From contig NZ_JXDL01000001.1 in assembly GCF_001590795.1 (NCBI RefSeq), forward strand, positions 818,063-863,075: a DNA stretch of 45,013 bases. Reading direction: 5' to 3'. This DNA comes from Bradyrhizobium sp. AT1 (GTDB taxonomy: Bacteria > Pseudomonadota > Alphaproteobacteria > Rhizobiales > Xanthobacteraceae). The position numbers and the translations under genes are program-made. The notes under the pieces are model-generated. The model saw only the letters and a list, made by a program, of their open reading frames with translations. It ran no database searches and was not told where the DNA came from. This document shows positions 33,323 through 42,687 of the stretch, one piece after another. The stretch's first letter is position 1; every line of letters begins with the position of its first letter.

Positions 33323-34248
33323 CCCTTTGCTCTGCTTCGTCCGACCTCGTAAGCCGCCACATGCGCGCGGGCCAGGTCCAGCAACGGCGTCTCGATACCC
33401 AGCGTACGGGCGCGGTTCGCCATGTCGCCGAGGATATGCTCGGACTCGGTGATCGAGCCGCGCTCGATGTCGCGCAGCATCGAGGCCTTGAGCGGCGAGT
33501 CCAGCGTGGTGAATAGTTTCCGGTCGAACTCGATGAAAGGGGCGCGCGGTTCGTATCCCGAGGCCGTCGCAACCGCGCAGCACTCCGCGAACAGGCGGAA
33601 AATGGACTGCTCGCCGTTCGGCACGGCCAGGATGTCGCCGATGCTGGCACGCATCAGGCAGGTGATGCCGGCGAGCGTCGAGAGCTGGACGAACTTCTCC
33701 CACATGTCCTGCATGATCGCTTCGCTGGCGCGCACGTCGATGCCGGGAACATCGAGCAGCGTCTCCAGCGCGAGCGCGCGCTCGCTCAGTGCCCCTTCGA
33801 TCTCGCCGAAGACGATGGTCTGGTTGGCCATGAACTGAACCACCCGGCCCTCCGCATCCAGTCCGGCACTGACGTTCGCAAGACCGCCGAGGACGCGAGA
33901 GGCACCGAACCTTGCAGTGAGAGCATCGACGTGTTTCAGCCCGTTGAGGATCGGAAGAATCATCGAGCTCGTGCCGATAGCGGGCGCAAACTGGCTCATC
34001 GCGTCATCGAGCGAGTAGGCTTTCACGCCGACGAGCACGACATCGAACGGCTCCTTGAGATCGCTTGCCAGCAGGAGCTTCGGCTGCACCGCAAAATCGC
34101 CGTGCGGACTCACGACCTGCAGGCCGTTCCTGCGCAATAGCTCGGCCCGATTCTCGCGCACCAGAAAGGTCACGTCGCGGCCTGCCCGGACCAGGCAAGC
34201 TCCGTAATAGCCGCCGAGCGCGCCCGCGCCGATCACCAGCACTCTCAT
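33319..34248 (-). CDS. Ketopantoate reductase-like 2-dehydropantoate 2-reductase
   Basis: A 309-residue ApbA/PanE-family NADPH reductase. The N-terminal Rossmann motif is MRVLVIGAGALGGYYGACLV (residues 1-20), followed by the RXXXRA-type loop LVRENRAELLRRNGL. The middle GVKAYSLDDA and LPILNGLKHVDAL segments and ANVSAGLDAEGRVVQF match PanE, with the substrate Lys probably in WEKFVQLSTLAGITCLMRAS. It would reduce ketopantoate to pantoate, but many paralogues reduce other 2-oxoacids, so I give no symbol. Start at ATG 34248; an upstream ATG at 34281 adds residues before the Rossmann strand. Tail-to-tail with recG, stops overlapping. Confidence 0.86.
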
Positions 34249-34382
34249 TCGAACTCCGGTCATCAGATGAACTGCAAACACAATAGCAGACGGGCTCCGC
34301 AGCGTCTCCTCGCGCGCAATGACGGTGTGGATAGAGACCCGCGCGCCTCAACAGCAACCTTGCGGGGACGAGCGTGGGCGCG

Positions 34383-35243
34383 TCAGGATTTTGTCCGCGC
34401 GATCCCCGCCGCAAACGCCTTCAGCAGCTCGGCGTCCACCGCCTCACCGTTCGCGTCCTCAGCCAGATGCTCAAACCACCGCGCAAATCCCTCATAGATC
34501 TGGCTGGCGGGGTGATCGGGACCGAGAAATCCGGAAATCTCCCGCATCTCCGCGACCCAGCGATAGGCCTTCGGAATCATGTCCGGCAGCGCGACTTCGA
34601 GCCGGGCCAGAATGGCGGGCTGGCTGAGCGCCAGCTCGTCGCGCAGCGCATCGGCCGCGCCCGCTTTCGTGGCCGCGATCACCATGGCCGAGCCAATGCC
34701 GGCGAGGCCCTTGACGATGCCGGCGTAGGACATTTTCAGCGCGGAGGCGGCGCCGACCGGCCCCTCGACAATGCGCACGTCGAGGCCGAAATCCTTCAGC
34801 ACCGCAACGTCCTTGGCGTATTCGCCGGACATATAGAACGCCGGACTTTTGCCGCCCGACTGCGGCGGAAAGCCGATGATCCCGCCATCCACGAACGGGG
34901 CCTGTGCGGAGCCGATGATCTCCTCGATCCGCAACACGGTGTCGACGTTGACGGCGTTGCAATCGACCACGATTGGCTTTTTCTCGCGCCTGACGATCAG
35001 CGCGGCCAGCCGTTCAGCCAGCGCGACGGCTTCGCCAGGCGGCACGATCGAAAGAACGATGTCGGCGTCCGCAATCGCATCGTCGTCGGCGCCAACCATG
35101 CCGGCGTCTGCTGCACGCTTGCGCGTCGCCTCGCTCCGACCGTCCAAAGACGTCAACACCCGCGCGCCATGCTCGCTGAGCCGGCGGGCGACGGCGCTGC
35201 CCATGGCGCCGGGCGCGAGAATCGCAATGGTTTTGGACATCAT
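34383..35243 (-). CDS. 6-phosphogluconate dehydrogenase-family NAD(P) oxidoreductase (DUF1932)
   Basis: A 286-residue beta-hydroxyacid-dehydrogenase-like protein. KTIAILAPGAMGSAVARRLS is the N-terminal nucleotide motif (residues 4-23, GxMGxxxA form). The C-terminal domain contains ALKMSYAGIVKGLAGIGSAM, holding the catalytic-type Lys, and a DUF1932-like helical end (LPDMIPKAYRWVAEMREISG). The family oxidises beta-hydroxy acids with NAD(P)+. The substrate is unknown. ATGs at 35243 and 35240 are equivalent starts. It is on the same strand as the panE-like gene 134 bases downstream; the gap shows no terminator. Confidence 0.84.
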   Translation of the reverse strand: MMSKTIAILAPGAMGSAVARRLSEHGARVLTSLDGRSEATRKRAADAGMVGADDDAIADADIVLSIVPPGEAVALAERLAALIVRREKKPIVVDCNAVNVDTVLRIEEIIGSAQAPFVDGGIIGFPPQSGGKSPAFYMSGEYAKDVAVLKDFGLDVRIVEGPVGAASALKMSYAGIVKGLAGIGSAMVIAATKAGAADALRDELALSQPAILARLEVALPDMIPKAYRWVAEMREISGFLGPDHPASQIYEGFARWFEHLAEDANGEAVDAELLKAFAAGIARTKS

Positions 35244-35345
35244 GCACTCCAGGTCGAACGCCGAGCGAGGCGCTCGGCCCGACAGGAGACTAGCAGAGGA
35301 TGCCTGCGCGCGCGTGACCGGCGGCCATCCCGCGATGGAATGGCC

Positions 35346-36116
35346 CTACTCCACCTTCGCAGGCTCGGGCTTGAGTACCGACGCGTTGGCGATGCGCGCG
35401 GCGTTCGCCATGCCCGCGAGCGCCGCGGCCTTTTTCGGGTCGGGCGCCGAGCCCGGCTGCACGACGCCGGCCGACATGATCAGCGTTGCGGCGTCTTCGG
35501 TGCTCATATCGACCTCGACGATCTTGCTCTTGGGCACGTAGAAGAAGAATCCGGTGGTCGGGTTCGGCGAGCACGGCAGGAACACGGAGACATGCTCCTC
35601 CTGCCCCGGCAGGCTGCGCGCGACCTCTTCATTCGGCGATTGTGAGATCAGCACGATCGACCACATGCCCGGCGAAGGAAACTCGACCAGGCCGACTTTC
35701 CTGAAGCTCGAGCCCTTGCCCGAGAACAGCGTCTCGAACACCTGCTTGAGGCCGCGATAGATCGCGCGCACGGCCGGGATCCGGCCAAGGAAGGTTTCGC
35801 CGACATCGACCAGCGTCCGGCCGATCAGATTGGCCGCGAGGAAACCGACCAGCGTCAGCGTGAAGAATGCGACAACCAGTCCCCAGCCGGGAATGACGTA
35901 GGGCAGATAGGTTTCCGGCCGGTAGGCCAGCGGCACGAACGGCCGCACCACGCCGTCGACCCAGGTGACGAACCACCAGACCAGATACAGCGTGATGGCG
36001 ATCGGCCCTGTGACGACGAGGCCGGTCAGAAAGTAATTGCGGAAGCGGCCCATCAGGCCGGTATGCGGTTCCGGCAGGGGATCAAGAGGCGCAGGCGCGT
36101 CGTCGCGGGGGTTCAT
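35346..36116 (-). CDS. DUF502-family membrane protein
   Basis: A 256-residue inner-membrane protein of the DUF502 family. Two hydrophobic segments are visible: NYFLTGLVVTGPIAITLYLVW (about residues 27-47) and VIPGWGLVVAFFTLTLVGFL (about 75-94). The family block GETFLGRIPAVRAIYRGLKQ lies just after, and a soluble domain with VLISQSPNEEVARSLPG and GFFFYVPKSKIVEVDMSTED follows. The C-terminal 40 residues are Ala/Pro rich and variable. The function is unknown; DUF502 proteins often neighbour cell-wall or lipid genes. Start at ATG 36116 (MNPRDDAPAPLD) rather than 36143, since nine more residues add nothing conserved. Downstream of glmS on the same strand with an 84-bp gap. Confidence 0.88.
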   Translation of the reverse strand: MNPRDDAPAPLDPLPEPHTGLMGRFRNYFLTGLVVTGPIAITLYLVWWFVTWVDGVVRPFVPLAYRPETYLPYVIPGWGLVVAFFTLTLVGFLAANLIGRTLVDVGETFLGRIPAVRAIYRGLKQVFETLFSGKGSSFRKVGLVEFPSPGMWSIVLISQSPNEEVARSLPGQEEHVSVFLPCSPNPTTGFFFYVPKSKIVEVDMSTEDAATLIMSAGVVQPGSAPDPKKAAALAGMANAARIANASVLKPEPAKVE

Positions 36117-36200
36117 TCGGGTTCCAAGTCGGTCGCAGCACACAAGCTAGGGTCTTCTAGCAGGTTTTGGAAGACCGCGACCGGTTGATATCCCTTCTGC

Positions 36201-38027
36201 CTATTCCACAGTCACCGATTTGGCGAGGTTGCGCGGCTGGTCGACATCGGTGCCCATCACGACAGCCGTGTGATAGGCGAGCAGCTGCACGGGGACGGCA
36301 TAGACCATCGGCGTGAAAGCCGCCGCCATGTCGGGCATGACGATGGTGACGAGGGACTCGACGGTCGCCTCTTCCGCGCCCTTGGCGTCCGTCATCAGGA
36401 TGATTTTGCCGCCGCGGGCGGCGACCTCCTGCATGTTGGAGACCGTCTTTTCGAACACCCGGTCATAGGGCGCGATGACGACCACGGGCATGGTCTCGTC
36501 GATCAGCGCGATCGGCCCATGCTTGAGCTCACCGGCGGCATAGCCCTCGGCGTGGATGTAGGAGATCTCCTTCAGCTTCAGCGCGCCTTCCAGCGCGAGC
36601 GGGAAGCTGGTGCCGCGGCCGAGATAGAGCACGTCGCGCGACTTGGCGATCCGGTGTGCGAGCTTCTCGATCTGGAGCTCGGTGGTGAGCGCGTCCGCCA
36701 TCAGGCGCGGGACCTCGACGAGACCGTGGACCAGCTTGGTCTCGTCTTCGTCGGAGAGTTCGCCGCGCGCCTTGCCGGCCGCGATCGCAAGATTGGCCAG
36801 CACCATGAGCTGGCAGGTGAAGGCCTTGGTCGATGCGACGCCGATCTCGGGGCCGGCCAGCGTCTGCAGCACGGTCTCGCTCTCGCGGGCGATCGTCGAG
36901 GTCGGCACGTTGACGACGGCGACGGTGTGCACGCCCTCGGCCTTCGCATAGCGCAGTGCCGCCAGCGTGTCGGCGGTCTCGCCCGATTGCGAGATGAAGA
37001 TGGCGAGATCGCCCTTGCGCAAAGGCGCTTCGCGGTAGCGGAATTCGGAGGCGACATCGACCTCGACCGGCAGGCGCGCAAAGCGCTCGAACCAGTATTT
37101 TGCGACGAAGCCGGCATAGCTCGCGGTGCCGCACGCCGTGATGTTGATGCGCTGGATGTTCTTGAAGTCGAACGGCAGCTTGACCGGCAGCGAGACCCGC
37201 TCCGTCGCCATGTCGACGTAGCGCGCCAGCGTGTGGCCGACCACTTCCGGCTGCTCGTGGATTTCCTTGGCCATGAAGTGGCGATAGTTGGCCTTGTCGA
37301 CCAGCGAGGTCGAGGCGGCGTGCTTGATCTTCTCGCGCTGAACGGCGTTGCCGTCCTTGTCGAAGATCGTGGCGCTCTTGCGGGTCAGCACCACCCAGTC
37401 GCCGTCCTCGAGATAGCTGATTGTGTCGGTGAACGGGCCGAGCGCGATGGCGTCGGAGCCGAGATACATCTCGCCGTCGCCATAGCCGATCGCCAGCGGC
37501 GGCCCGTTGCGGGCGCCGATCATGAGGTCGTCGTCGCCGGCGAAGATGAAGCCGAGCGCGAAGGCGCCGCGCAAGCGCCGCAGCGCCAGCTTGACGGCTT
37601 CGACCGGCTTGTTGCCACGCGTGAGCAGATCGTCGACGAGATGCAGCACGATCTCGGTGTCGGTCTCGGTGTGGAACACCGTGCCCTTCTTCTCGAGCTC
37701 CTCGCGCAGCTCGCGGAAATTCTCGATGATGCCGTTGTGGACCACGGCGACGCGCTCGGTCGCGTGCGGATGGGCGTTGTTGACGGTCGGCTTGCCGTGG
37801 GTGGCCCAACGGGTGTGTCCGATGCCGGTCGTGCCCTGGAGCGGCTCGGCTTGCAGCCGCTTCTCCAGATTTTTCAGCTTGCCCTCGGCGCGCCGGCGCT
37901 CGAGGTGCTTGCCTTCCAGCGTGGCGACGCCCGCCGAGTCGTAACCGCGATATTCAAGACGTTTGAGCGAATCCACCAGCTGCTCTGCAACCGGCTCGCG
38001 CCCGAGAATGCCGACAATCCCGCACAT
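36201..38027 (-). CDS. glmS: Glutamine-fructose-6-phosphate aminotransferase GlmS
   Basis: A 608-residue amidotransferase making glucosamine-6-phosphate from fructose-6-phosphate and glutamine, the first step to UDP-GlcNAc. The start at ATG 38027 gives MCGIVGILGREPVAEQLVDS, so Cys2, the N-terminal nucleophile, is exposed after Met removal. Class-II glutaminase motifs TGIGHTRWATHGKPT and VVHNGIIENFRELREEL follow. Two SIS isomerase domains contain ACGTASYAGFVAKYWFE and FISQSGETADTLAAL, then AEGYAAGELKHGPIALI and the closing PRNLAKSVTVE. Length is the family standard. An AT-rich palindrome lies upstream at 38112. I see no glmS-ribozyme signature. Confidence 0.97.
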   Translation of the reverse strand: MCGIVGILGREPVAEQLVDSLKRLEYRGYDSAGVATLEGKHLERRRAEGKLKNLEKRLQAEPLQGTTGIGHTRWATHGKPTVNNAHPHATERVAVVHNGIIENFRELREELEKKGTVFHTETDTEIVLHLVDDLLTRGNKPVEAVKLALRRLRGAFALGFIFAGDDDLMIGARNGPPLAIGYGDGEMYLGSDAIALGPFTDTISYLEDGDWVVLTRKSATIFDKDGNAVQREKIKHAASTSLVDKANYRHFMAKEIHEQPEVVGHTLARYVDMATERVSLPVKLPFDFKNIQRINITACGTASYAGFVAKYWFERFARLPVEVDVASEFRYREAPLRKGDLAIFISQSGETADTLAALRYAKAEGVHTVAVVNVPTSTIARESETVLQTLAGPEIGVASTKAFTCQLMVLANLAIAAGKARGELSDEDETKLVHGLVEVPRLMADALTTELQIEKLAHRIAKSRDVLYLGRGTSFPLALEGALKLKEISYIHAEGYAAGELKHGPIALIDETMPVVVIAPYDRVFEKTVSNMQEVAARGGKIILMTDAKGAEEATVESLVTIVMPDMAAAFTPMVYAVPVQLLAYHTAVVMGTDVDQPRNLAKSVTVE

Positions 38028-38111
38028 GCGGATCACTATCCCCCAAATCGTCGAAAAATCGCCTAAACGACGCGCCCGGTTTTTAGCGAAATTCCTAGGG
38101 AACCATATACT

Positions 38112-38123
38112 CAATAATTATTG
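38112..38123. promoter_or_regulatory. AT-rich palindrome upstream of glmS
   Basis: CAATAATTATTG is a perfect 12-bp palindrome 85 bases before the glmS ATG, in the 221-bp divergent gap between glmS and the small basic protein. Such AT-rich DNA is rare in this GC-rich window, so it may be a promoter or operator. Confidence 0.35.
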
Positions 38124-38248
38124 CGGATTGAGACAGCATGGACCGCAATCTGAGCTTCGCCTGCGTCGAATTGGCCGGCGTTAAACCGCGCGCATTAACT
38201 TGTTGTCAACATGTTTGACCAACGATTCCGGTGCAGGAGAGCAAAGCC

Positions 38249-38467
38249 ATGAAAGGCTCGTCCGACCGCAAAGGTCTGTCATCGATGTCCGTGCGCGCCA
38301 GCGAGACCACGGGCACGCACCTTGCGCATTGGCCGCCGCCCCAGCGCGGCAAGGAAAGCAAGCCGGTCTTCCTGAAGCATCCGGAAGGCTCGCCGGCCAA
38401 GCGCGCCAAGCCACGCGGCTGGCGCCTGACCCGCGCGATCTTCTCCGAATTCGCCGACGACGAATAG
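38249..38467 (+). CDS. Small basic hypothetical protein (72 aa)
   Basis: ATG 38249 is preceded by AGGAGA nine bases upstream. The protein begins MKGSSDRKGLSSMSVRASET and is rich in Lys, Arg and Pro in the middle (HPEGSPAKRAKPRGWRLTRA) with an acidic close (FADDE). It has no signal peptide, hydrophobic segment or recognised motif, and looks intrinsically disordered. It lies between the divergent glmS and convergent glmU, and has its own AT-rich upstream DNA. Its good ribosome-binding site supports a real gene, but the function is unknown. An in-frame GTG at 38231 would add six residues and consume the ribosome-binding site. Confidence 0.7.
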   Translation: MKGSSDRKGLSSMSVRASETTGTHLAHWPPPQRGKESKPVFLKHPEGSPAKRAKPRGWRLTRAIFSEFADDE

Positions 38468-38508
38468 CGGACGCCTCACCACCCGAGAACCAGGGCGCAC
38501 GCGGCCGC

Positions 38509-39864
38509 CTACTTCTCCGGCTTCTTGCCGCCCGTCTTCATCTCGCGATAGCGCGCCGCGCCGCCTTCGCGGATGGTCTGCTGGTTGCGCTCCAGCGCCA
38601 TGGCGTCATCAGGCACGTCGCGCGTGATCACCGAGCCCGAGCCGATATAGGCTCCGTTGCCGATTCTGACCGGCGCCACCAGCGAGGAATTGGTGCCGAC
38701 GAAGGCGCCCTGCCCGATCACCGTCTTGTGCTTTTTGAAACCGTCGTAATTGCAGGTGATGGTGCCCGCACCGATGTTGGAGTTGGCGCCGACGGTGGCA
38801 TCGCCGATGTAGGAGAGATGGTTGACCTTGACGCCCGCTTCCAGCGTCGCCGCCTTGGTCTCCACGAAATTGCCGATCCGCGCGCCGTCGCCGAGCGAGG
38901 TGCCGGGCCGAAGGCGCGCATAAGGACCGATCGAGACGTTCTTGCCGAGCGTGGTCTCGACGATATGCGAGAAGGAATGGATCACGGTGCCGTCGGCGAT
39001 CGACACGCCAGGGCCGATCACCACGAACGGCTCGATGGTAACGTCCTTGCCGAACACCGTGTCGGCGGCGAGATAAACCGTCTCCGGCGCGATCAGCGTG
39101 ACGCCGGCCTCCATCGCCGCCTTGCGCAGGCGCGTCTGCATCACGGCTTCGGCCTCGGCGAGCTGCGCCTTGGTGTTGATGCCGCGCACCTCGTCTTCGC
39201 TGGTCTCGATCACCACGGACTCCCATCCCTGCTTGCGGACGATTTCGACCGCGTCCGTCAGATAATATTCGCCCTTGGAATTGGCGTTGCCGATTTGCCC
39301 GAGGATCTGAAGCGCCCGGCGGCCGTCGATCGCCATCACGCCGGCATTGCACAGATCAATCTTGCGCTCCTCAGCACTGGCATCGGCCTGCTCGCGGATC
39401 GCGACCAGGCGTTCGCCCTCGACGATGAAGCGGCCATAGCCGGTGGGATCGGCGGCGCGAAATCCGAGCGCGGCGATGGCGGCGCCTTTTGCGAGCGGCG
39501 CGCGCAGCCGCGCAAAGGTCTCGGCCGAGATCAGCGGCGTGTCGCCGAAGGCGACGAGAAGATCATCGACGCCCCGCCCGATCGCCTCGCGTGCCGCCAG
39601 CACCGCATGCGCGGTGCCGAGCCGCTCGGCCTGCACGAAGGTGAGCGCGTCGGGCCTGATGCGCCTCGCCTCGTCCGCAACCGCCTGGTGGTCGGGGCCG
39701 ATCACCACAGCGAGCGAGGTGCCGGTTCCCTGGGGTGCCGCGGCGAGCACGTGGGCGAGCAGCGTTTGCTGAGCGACCGGATGCAGCACCTTCGGCAGGC
39801 TCGATCGCATGCGCGTGCCTTCGCCGGCGGCGAGCACGATCGTGAGGCTGGAACGGGCGGTCAT
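38509..39864 (-). CDS. glmU: Bifunctional UDP-GlcNAc pyrophosphorylase / glucosamine-1-phosphate acetyltransferase GlmU
   Basis: A 451-residue GlmU. The N-terminal half is a nucleotidyltransferase ([20 protein letters not shown] at residues 6-25, with the G-x-G-T-R-M loop and the catalytic Lys). [10 protein letters not shown] and FGDTPLIS follow. The C-terminal half is a left-handed beta helix of hexapeptide repeats (from about residue 255: [51 protein letters not shown]) ending in [14 protein letters not shown]. It acetylates glucosamine-1-phosphate and then joins it to UMP. Start ATG 39864. With glmS it covers two of the three enzymatic steps to UDP-GlcNAc, but the two genes are separated by the small ORF, so they may not form one operon. 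Confidence 0.96.
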   Translation of the reverse strand: MTARSSLTIVLAAGEGTRMRSSLPKVLHPVAQQTLLAHVLAAAPQGTGTSLAVVIGPDHQAVADEARRIRPDALTFVQAERLGTAHAVLAAREAIGRGVDDLLVAFGDTPLISAETFARLRAPLAKGAAIAALGFRAADPTGYGRFIVEGERLVAIREQADASAEERKIDLCNAGVMAIDGRRALQILGQIGNANSKGEYYLTDAVEIVRKQGWESVVIETSEDEVRGINTKAQLAEAEAVMQTRLRKAAMEAGVTLIAPETVYLAADTVFGKDVTIEPFVVIGPGVSIADGTVIHSFSHIVETTLGKNVSIGPYARLRPGTSLGDGARIGNFVETKAATLEAGVKVNHLSYIGDATVGANSNIGAGTITCNYDGFKKHKTVIGQGAFVGTNSSLVAPVRIGNGAYIGSGSVITRDVPDDAMALERNQQTIREGGAARYREMKTGGKKPEK

Positions 39865-40036
39865 CGAAATCCTGTCAGATACGGCCGAATCAATTGGCGC
39901 GACGGGCGGCGGGTCACCCTGAAAAGCTCTCGCCTTGCTACCCCCGCAAACGCCCGGAATTCAAGTGCGACGGGGTTTTCCTGTTAATGTTCCCTGATTG
40001 ATTCGGGGAAGCTTCGGGGCTGGGCACTTAACGTTC

Positions 40037-41410
40037 ATGGCAAAGGATTCCGACCCACTGGCGGATGCCTTCGGCACCAAGGAGACCGGCGGGCTGTTCT
40101 CCGGACTTGTGGCCGAGGAAAGCGCGTTCGACCGCCGCATGATGTGGCGGCTGGGCTCGTGGGGCGTCGCGGCCGTGGGCGCCGTCACCATCGCTGTACT
40201 CGCCAACCAGGCCGGGCTCGGCTGGCGGCGCGATCAGATGGCCTCCGCGGATCTCGCGCGCCAGGCCGACCGGCTGCAGATGCTGACCAGGGAGAGCCAG
40301 AACGAGGCCCGCCGCCTCACCGCGGCGATCGAGACGCTGAACAACGATCGCGACCGGCTCTATTCGCGCGTCACCGTGCTGGAGCAAGGGCTCGATTCCG
40401 TCACCGGCGCCATCGCCAAGCAGACCGCTTCGCCGCCGCAGGCCGGCAAGGCGCAGGATGCCGCGCCCGCCGCCCCCAGTGTCGCGCCAGTCGCCTCGAC
40501 GCCCGCTTCCGCCGGCGACAAGCCACGCACCGAGGCTGCGAAAGATACGCCCAAGGAAGCTGTCAAGGAAGCCGTCAAGGAAGCAGCCAAGGAGCCGCCG
40601 AGCCCGCCGTCGCAGACCGCTGCCGCCGCCTCCCTCGTGCAACAGTCCACGGCCATGAACTCGGCGTTGCCGACCGTGCCGCTGGTGCCGTCCAAGTCGA
40701 TCATGGCACCGCCCGATCCGGCCGCATCGAAATTGACGCAGCCCGAGACGAACGAGAAGGCCGCCGAGAAGAAGACCGAGCCGGCGCCCGCCCCGACCGA
40801 AATCGTCGCGGCAGCCGCCAAGCCGGTGGAAGCAACCGAGAACGACTCCCCCGCGATCGCGGTTCAGCAGACGCGTTTCGCCATCGACCTCGGCGGCGCC
40901 AATTCGGTCGACGGCCTGCGCGCACTCTGGCGCGGCGTGACCAAATCCAATCCGGAAGTCGCGTCATTGCGGCCGATCATCATGATCAAGGAAGGCACCA
41001 CCGGGCTCGGCATGCAGCTCCGCCTCGGTGCCGGTCCGCTCGTCAATGCTGCCGCCGCCGCGAAATTCTGCGCCAGCCTCGCCGAGAACGATCGTCACTG
41101 CGAGACCACCGTGTTCGACGGCCAGCGGCTGTCGATGCGCGGTTCGGAAAAGACGTCGGACAAGGCACAAGAGAAGTCTCAAGACAGGGTTCAGGAGAAG
41201 AATTCCGAGAAGAACCAGGATGCGGCTCCGCAAGCCGAAACCGCGCCCGTCACAAAGCCCGAGAAGCCGGACAAGCGCCGCCGCAGCTATTCCTCAAAGC
41301 GCTCGTCGAAGCGCGAGGAGCCCGCGCCTGCGCCCGCTGCGCAGCCGGCACCGGCCAAGCCGGAGACGGCCTCGGCCGCATCGACACTGACGTCCTTCTT
41401 CAGGCGGTAG
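40037..41410 (+). CDS. Membrane-anchored SPOR-like protein
   Basis: A 457-residue protein with a cytosolic start, one hydrophobic helix at about residues 38-57 (SWGVAAVGAVTIAVLANQAG), a helical coiled segment (LARQADRLQMLTRESQNEA), and a long low-complexity linker with Lys/Glu/Ala repeats (PKEAVKEAVKEAAKEP) and Pro runs. A small C-terminal domain at about 280-370 resembles SPOR (sporulation-related, peptidoglycan-binding): FAIDLGGANSVDGLRALWRG, GMQLRLGAGPLVNAAAAAKF then CASLAENDRHCE, where 'G-P' and the paired Cys recall SPOR strands. The end is Lys/Arg/Ser-rich. I infer a divisome or envelope protein. The frame is open from 39998, but ATG 40037 gives the shorter, sensible start. Confidence 0.7.
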   Translation: MAKDSDPLADAFGTKETGGLFSGLVAEESAFDRRMMWRLGSWGVAAVGAVTIAVLANQAGLGWRRDQMASADLARQADRLQMLTRESQNEARRLTAAIETLNNDRDRLYSRVTVLEQGLDSVTGAIAKQTASPPQAGKAQDAAPAAPSVAPVASTPASAGDKPRTEAAKDTPKEAVKEAVKEAAKEPPSPPSQTAAAASLVQQSTAMNSALPTVPLVPSKSIMAPPDPAASKLTQPETNEKAAEKKTEPAPAPTEIVAAAAKPVEATENDSPAIAVQQTRFAIDLGGANSVDGLRALWRGVTKSNPEVASLRPIIMIKEGTTGLGMQLRLGAGPLVNAAAAAKFCASLAENDRHCETTVFDGQRLSMRGSEKTSDKAQEKSQDRVQEKNSEKNQDAAPQAETAPVTKPEKPDKRRRSYSSKRSSKREEPAPAPAAQPAPAKPETASAASTLTSFFRR

Positions 41411-41546
41411 GGCGCTCATCCTCGACGCGAGCCGCCTGCATGCGGCGATCGGACGCTGGGACCTGAGCTGCCCTTTCGCAGCCCGTTCGCGTTCATTGAC
41501 GGCGAGCTATTGGCGTCGCTTCACCTGTCAGAACCTGCGGAATTCG

Positions 41547-41987
41547 ATGAACGAACTGGATGATGTGCTGAGGCTGCTCGTCGCGGCCGGAACGGGCCTG
41601 CTGATCGGCATCGATCGCGACATGAACGACAAGCCGGTGGGAATGCGGACCCTTTCCCTGGTGGCTCTCGGCTCTGCGCTGGTGTCCATTTCCGTGATCG
41701 AGTTCCAGAACCTGCGCGACCACCCCGATGCGATCTCGCGAGTGATCCAGGGCGTCGTCGCCGGCGTGCTGACGGGCGTCGGTTTCATTGGCGCTGGCGT
41801 CATCCTGCACGACGCCAAGGCGAAGACCGTTCACGGCCTCACGACCGCGGCGACGGTCTGGATTGCGGCAGGGCTCGGAATTGCCTGCGCGCTGGGCGCT
41901 TGGCTGCTGGTCGGTGCTGCCATCGCGGTCACGTTGCTCGTGCTGTTCGTTCTCGGCTGGGTCGAGCGCCGGCTCGGATTGAAATGA
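41547..41987 (+). CDS. MgtC/SapB-family membrane protein
   Basis: A 146-residue membrane protein with four to five hydrophobic segments. LLVAAGTGLLIGIDRDMNDK then GMRTLSLVALGSALVSIS and GVVAGVLTGVGFIGAGVIL match the MgtC/SapB core (the G-F-x-G-A-G-x-I signature lies at about residues 85-92). KTVHGLTTAATVWIAAGLGI follows. Short members lack the C-terminal ACT-like domain of Salmonella MgtC. Roles in MgtC relatives include magnesium homeostasis and intracellular survival; the role here is unknown. ATG 41547 (MNELDDVLRLLVAAGTG) follows a weak ribosome-binding site. Confidence 0.88.
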   Translation: MNELDDVLRLLVAAGTGLLIGIDRDMNDKPVGMRTLSLVALGSALVSISVIEFQNLRDHPDAISRVIQGVVAGVLTGVGFIGAGVILHDAKAKTVHGLTTAATVWIAAGLGIACALGAWLLVGAAIAVTLLVLFVLGWVERRLGLK

Positions 41988-42074
41988 CCAGCAGCGTCTC
42001 GGCACGTACCAAATGATACGAGCGGGGTTCGCCTAGGACGGCAGTATCCGCGCCGAATTTGATTCGGAGCGGAG

Positions 42075-42236
42075 ATGATGGAGGCGACCTTTCTGCGCGA
42101 GCAACTCGTGTTGATCCGCGAACTGGCCGACCGTGCCGACCCCTATGTCAAGCAGCGCTTGCTCGCATTGGCCGACAAATATGAACGTCGGCTCGCGGCA
42201 CAGAGCCGGCACACGCAAGAACGCTCCGAGGCTTGA
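42075..42236 (+). CDS. Small helical hypothetical protein (53 aa)
   Basis: ATG at 42075 or 42078 to TGA at 42234-42236. The sequence MMEATFLREQLVLIRELADR then ADPYVKQRLLALADKYERRL is an all-helical charged protein. GGAG occurs five bases before the first ATG and three before the second. I have seen this type of small alphaproteobacterial protein ('FLREQL..LRELADRAD.....RL..LA..YE.RL'), but its function is unknown. No membrane segment or Cys is present. Confidence 0.75.
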   Translation: MMEATFLREQLVLIRELADRADPYVKQRLLALADKYERRLAAQSRHTQERSEA

Positions 42237-42306
42237 CGGTTCGGGTCGACCAGAAACTTGCACCTGCCCTGTTGCCCCGTTCCGCCATCCCGACCATATT
42301 GCCCCC

Positions 42307-42687
42307 ATGACAAAGAAGCCCTTCCGCCTCACGCCCTATCAGGTGCAGTTCCTGCTCGTCGTCGGTTTCGTCACCGTCGGCTGTGCGCTCTACGTGCGCT
42401 ATCTCGCGATCGAGTTCTCGCAGGTCGCCCTCGCCTGTGACGCCGGGCTCCAGACGCTGGCCTGCAAGGCGCGGTCGGTCTCGACCGTGCTGTTCAAGAA
42501 TTCGGTTTTCGGCATCGTTGCGCTGGTGGTTGCGACGCTGAACCTGATGCGGCCGTCGATCGTGCTGCTCACCGTCGGCATCATCGCCGCCGGGCTTGGC
42601 ATCGTGCTCTACAATGTCGTGCTGTCGGGCCTTGCGATCGGCCTGTTCATTCTTGGGTTTGCTCGGCCCGCGCCCGCCACAGCGTGA
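42307..42687 (+). CDS. Hypothetical membrane protein (126 aa)
   Basis: A 126-residue protein with three to four hydrophobic segments (QFLLVVGFVTVGCALYVRYL, FGIVALVVATLNLMRPSIVL, and VGIIAAGLGIVLYNVVLSGL). A short loop carries ALACDAGLQTLACKARSVST, with two Cys. I recognise no family. ATG 42307 (MTKKPFRLTPYQVQ) fits; upstream frames read through non-protein-like sequence. Its last 41 bases overlap, on the opposite strand, the end of the NdvC-like gene, which is an unusually long convergent overlap for this window. Confidence 0.72.
   Translation: MTKKPFRLTPYQVQFLLVVGFVTVGCALYVRYLAIEFSQVALACDAGLQTLACKARSVSTVLFKNSVFGIVALVVATLNLMRPSIVLLTVGIIAAGLGIVLYNVVLSGLAIGLFILGFARPAPATA

Noticed and set aside
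36270..38066. 598-codon plus-strand frame across glmS
   Set aside because: It is antisense to a complete GlmS of exactly family length; its His/Asp/Arg-rich sequence is typical of a shadow.
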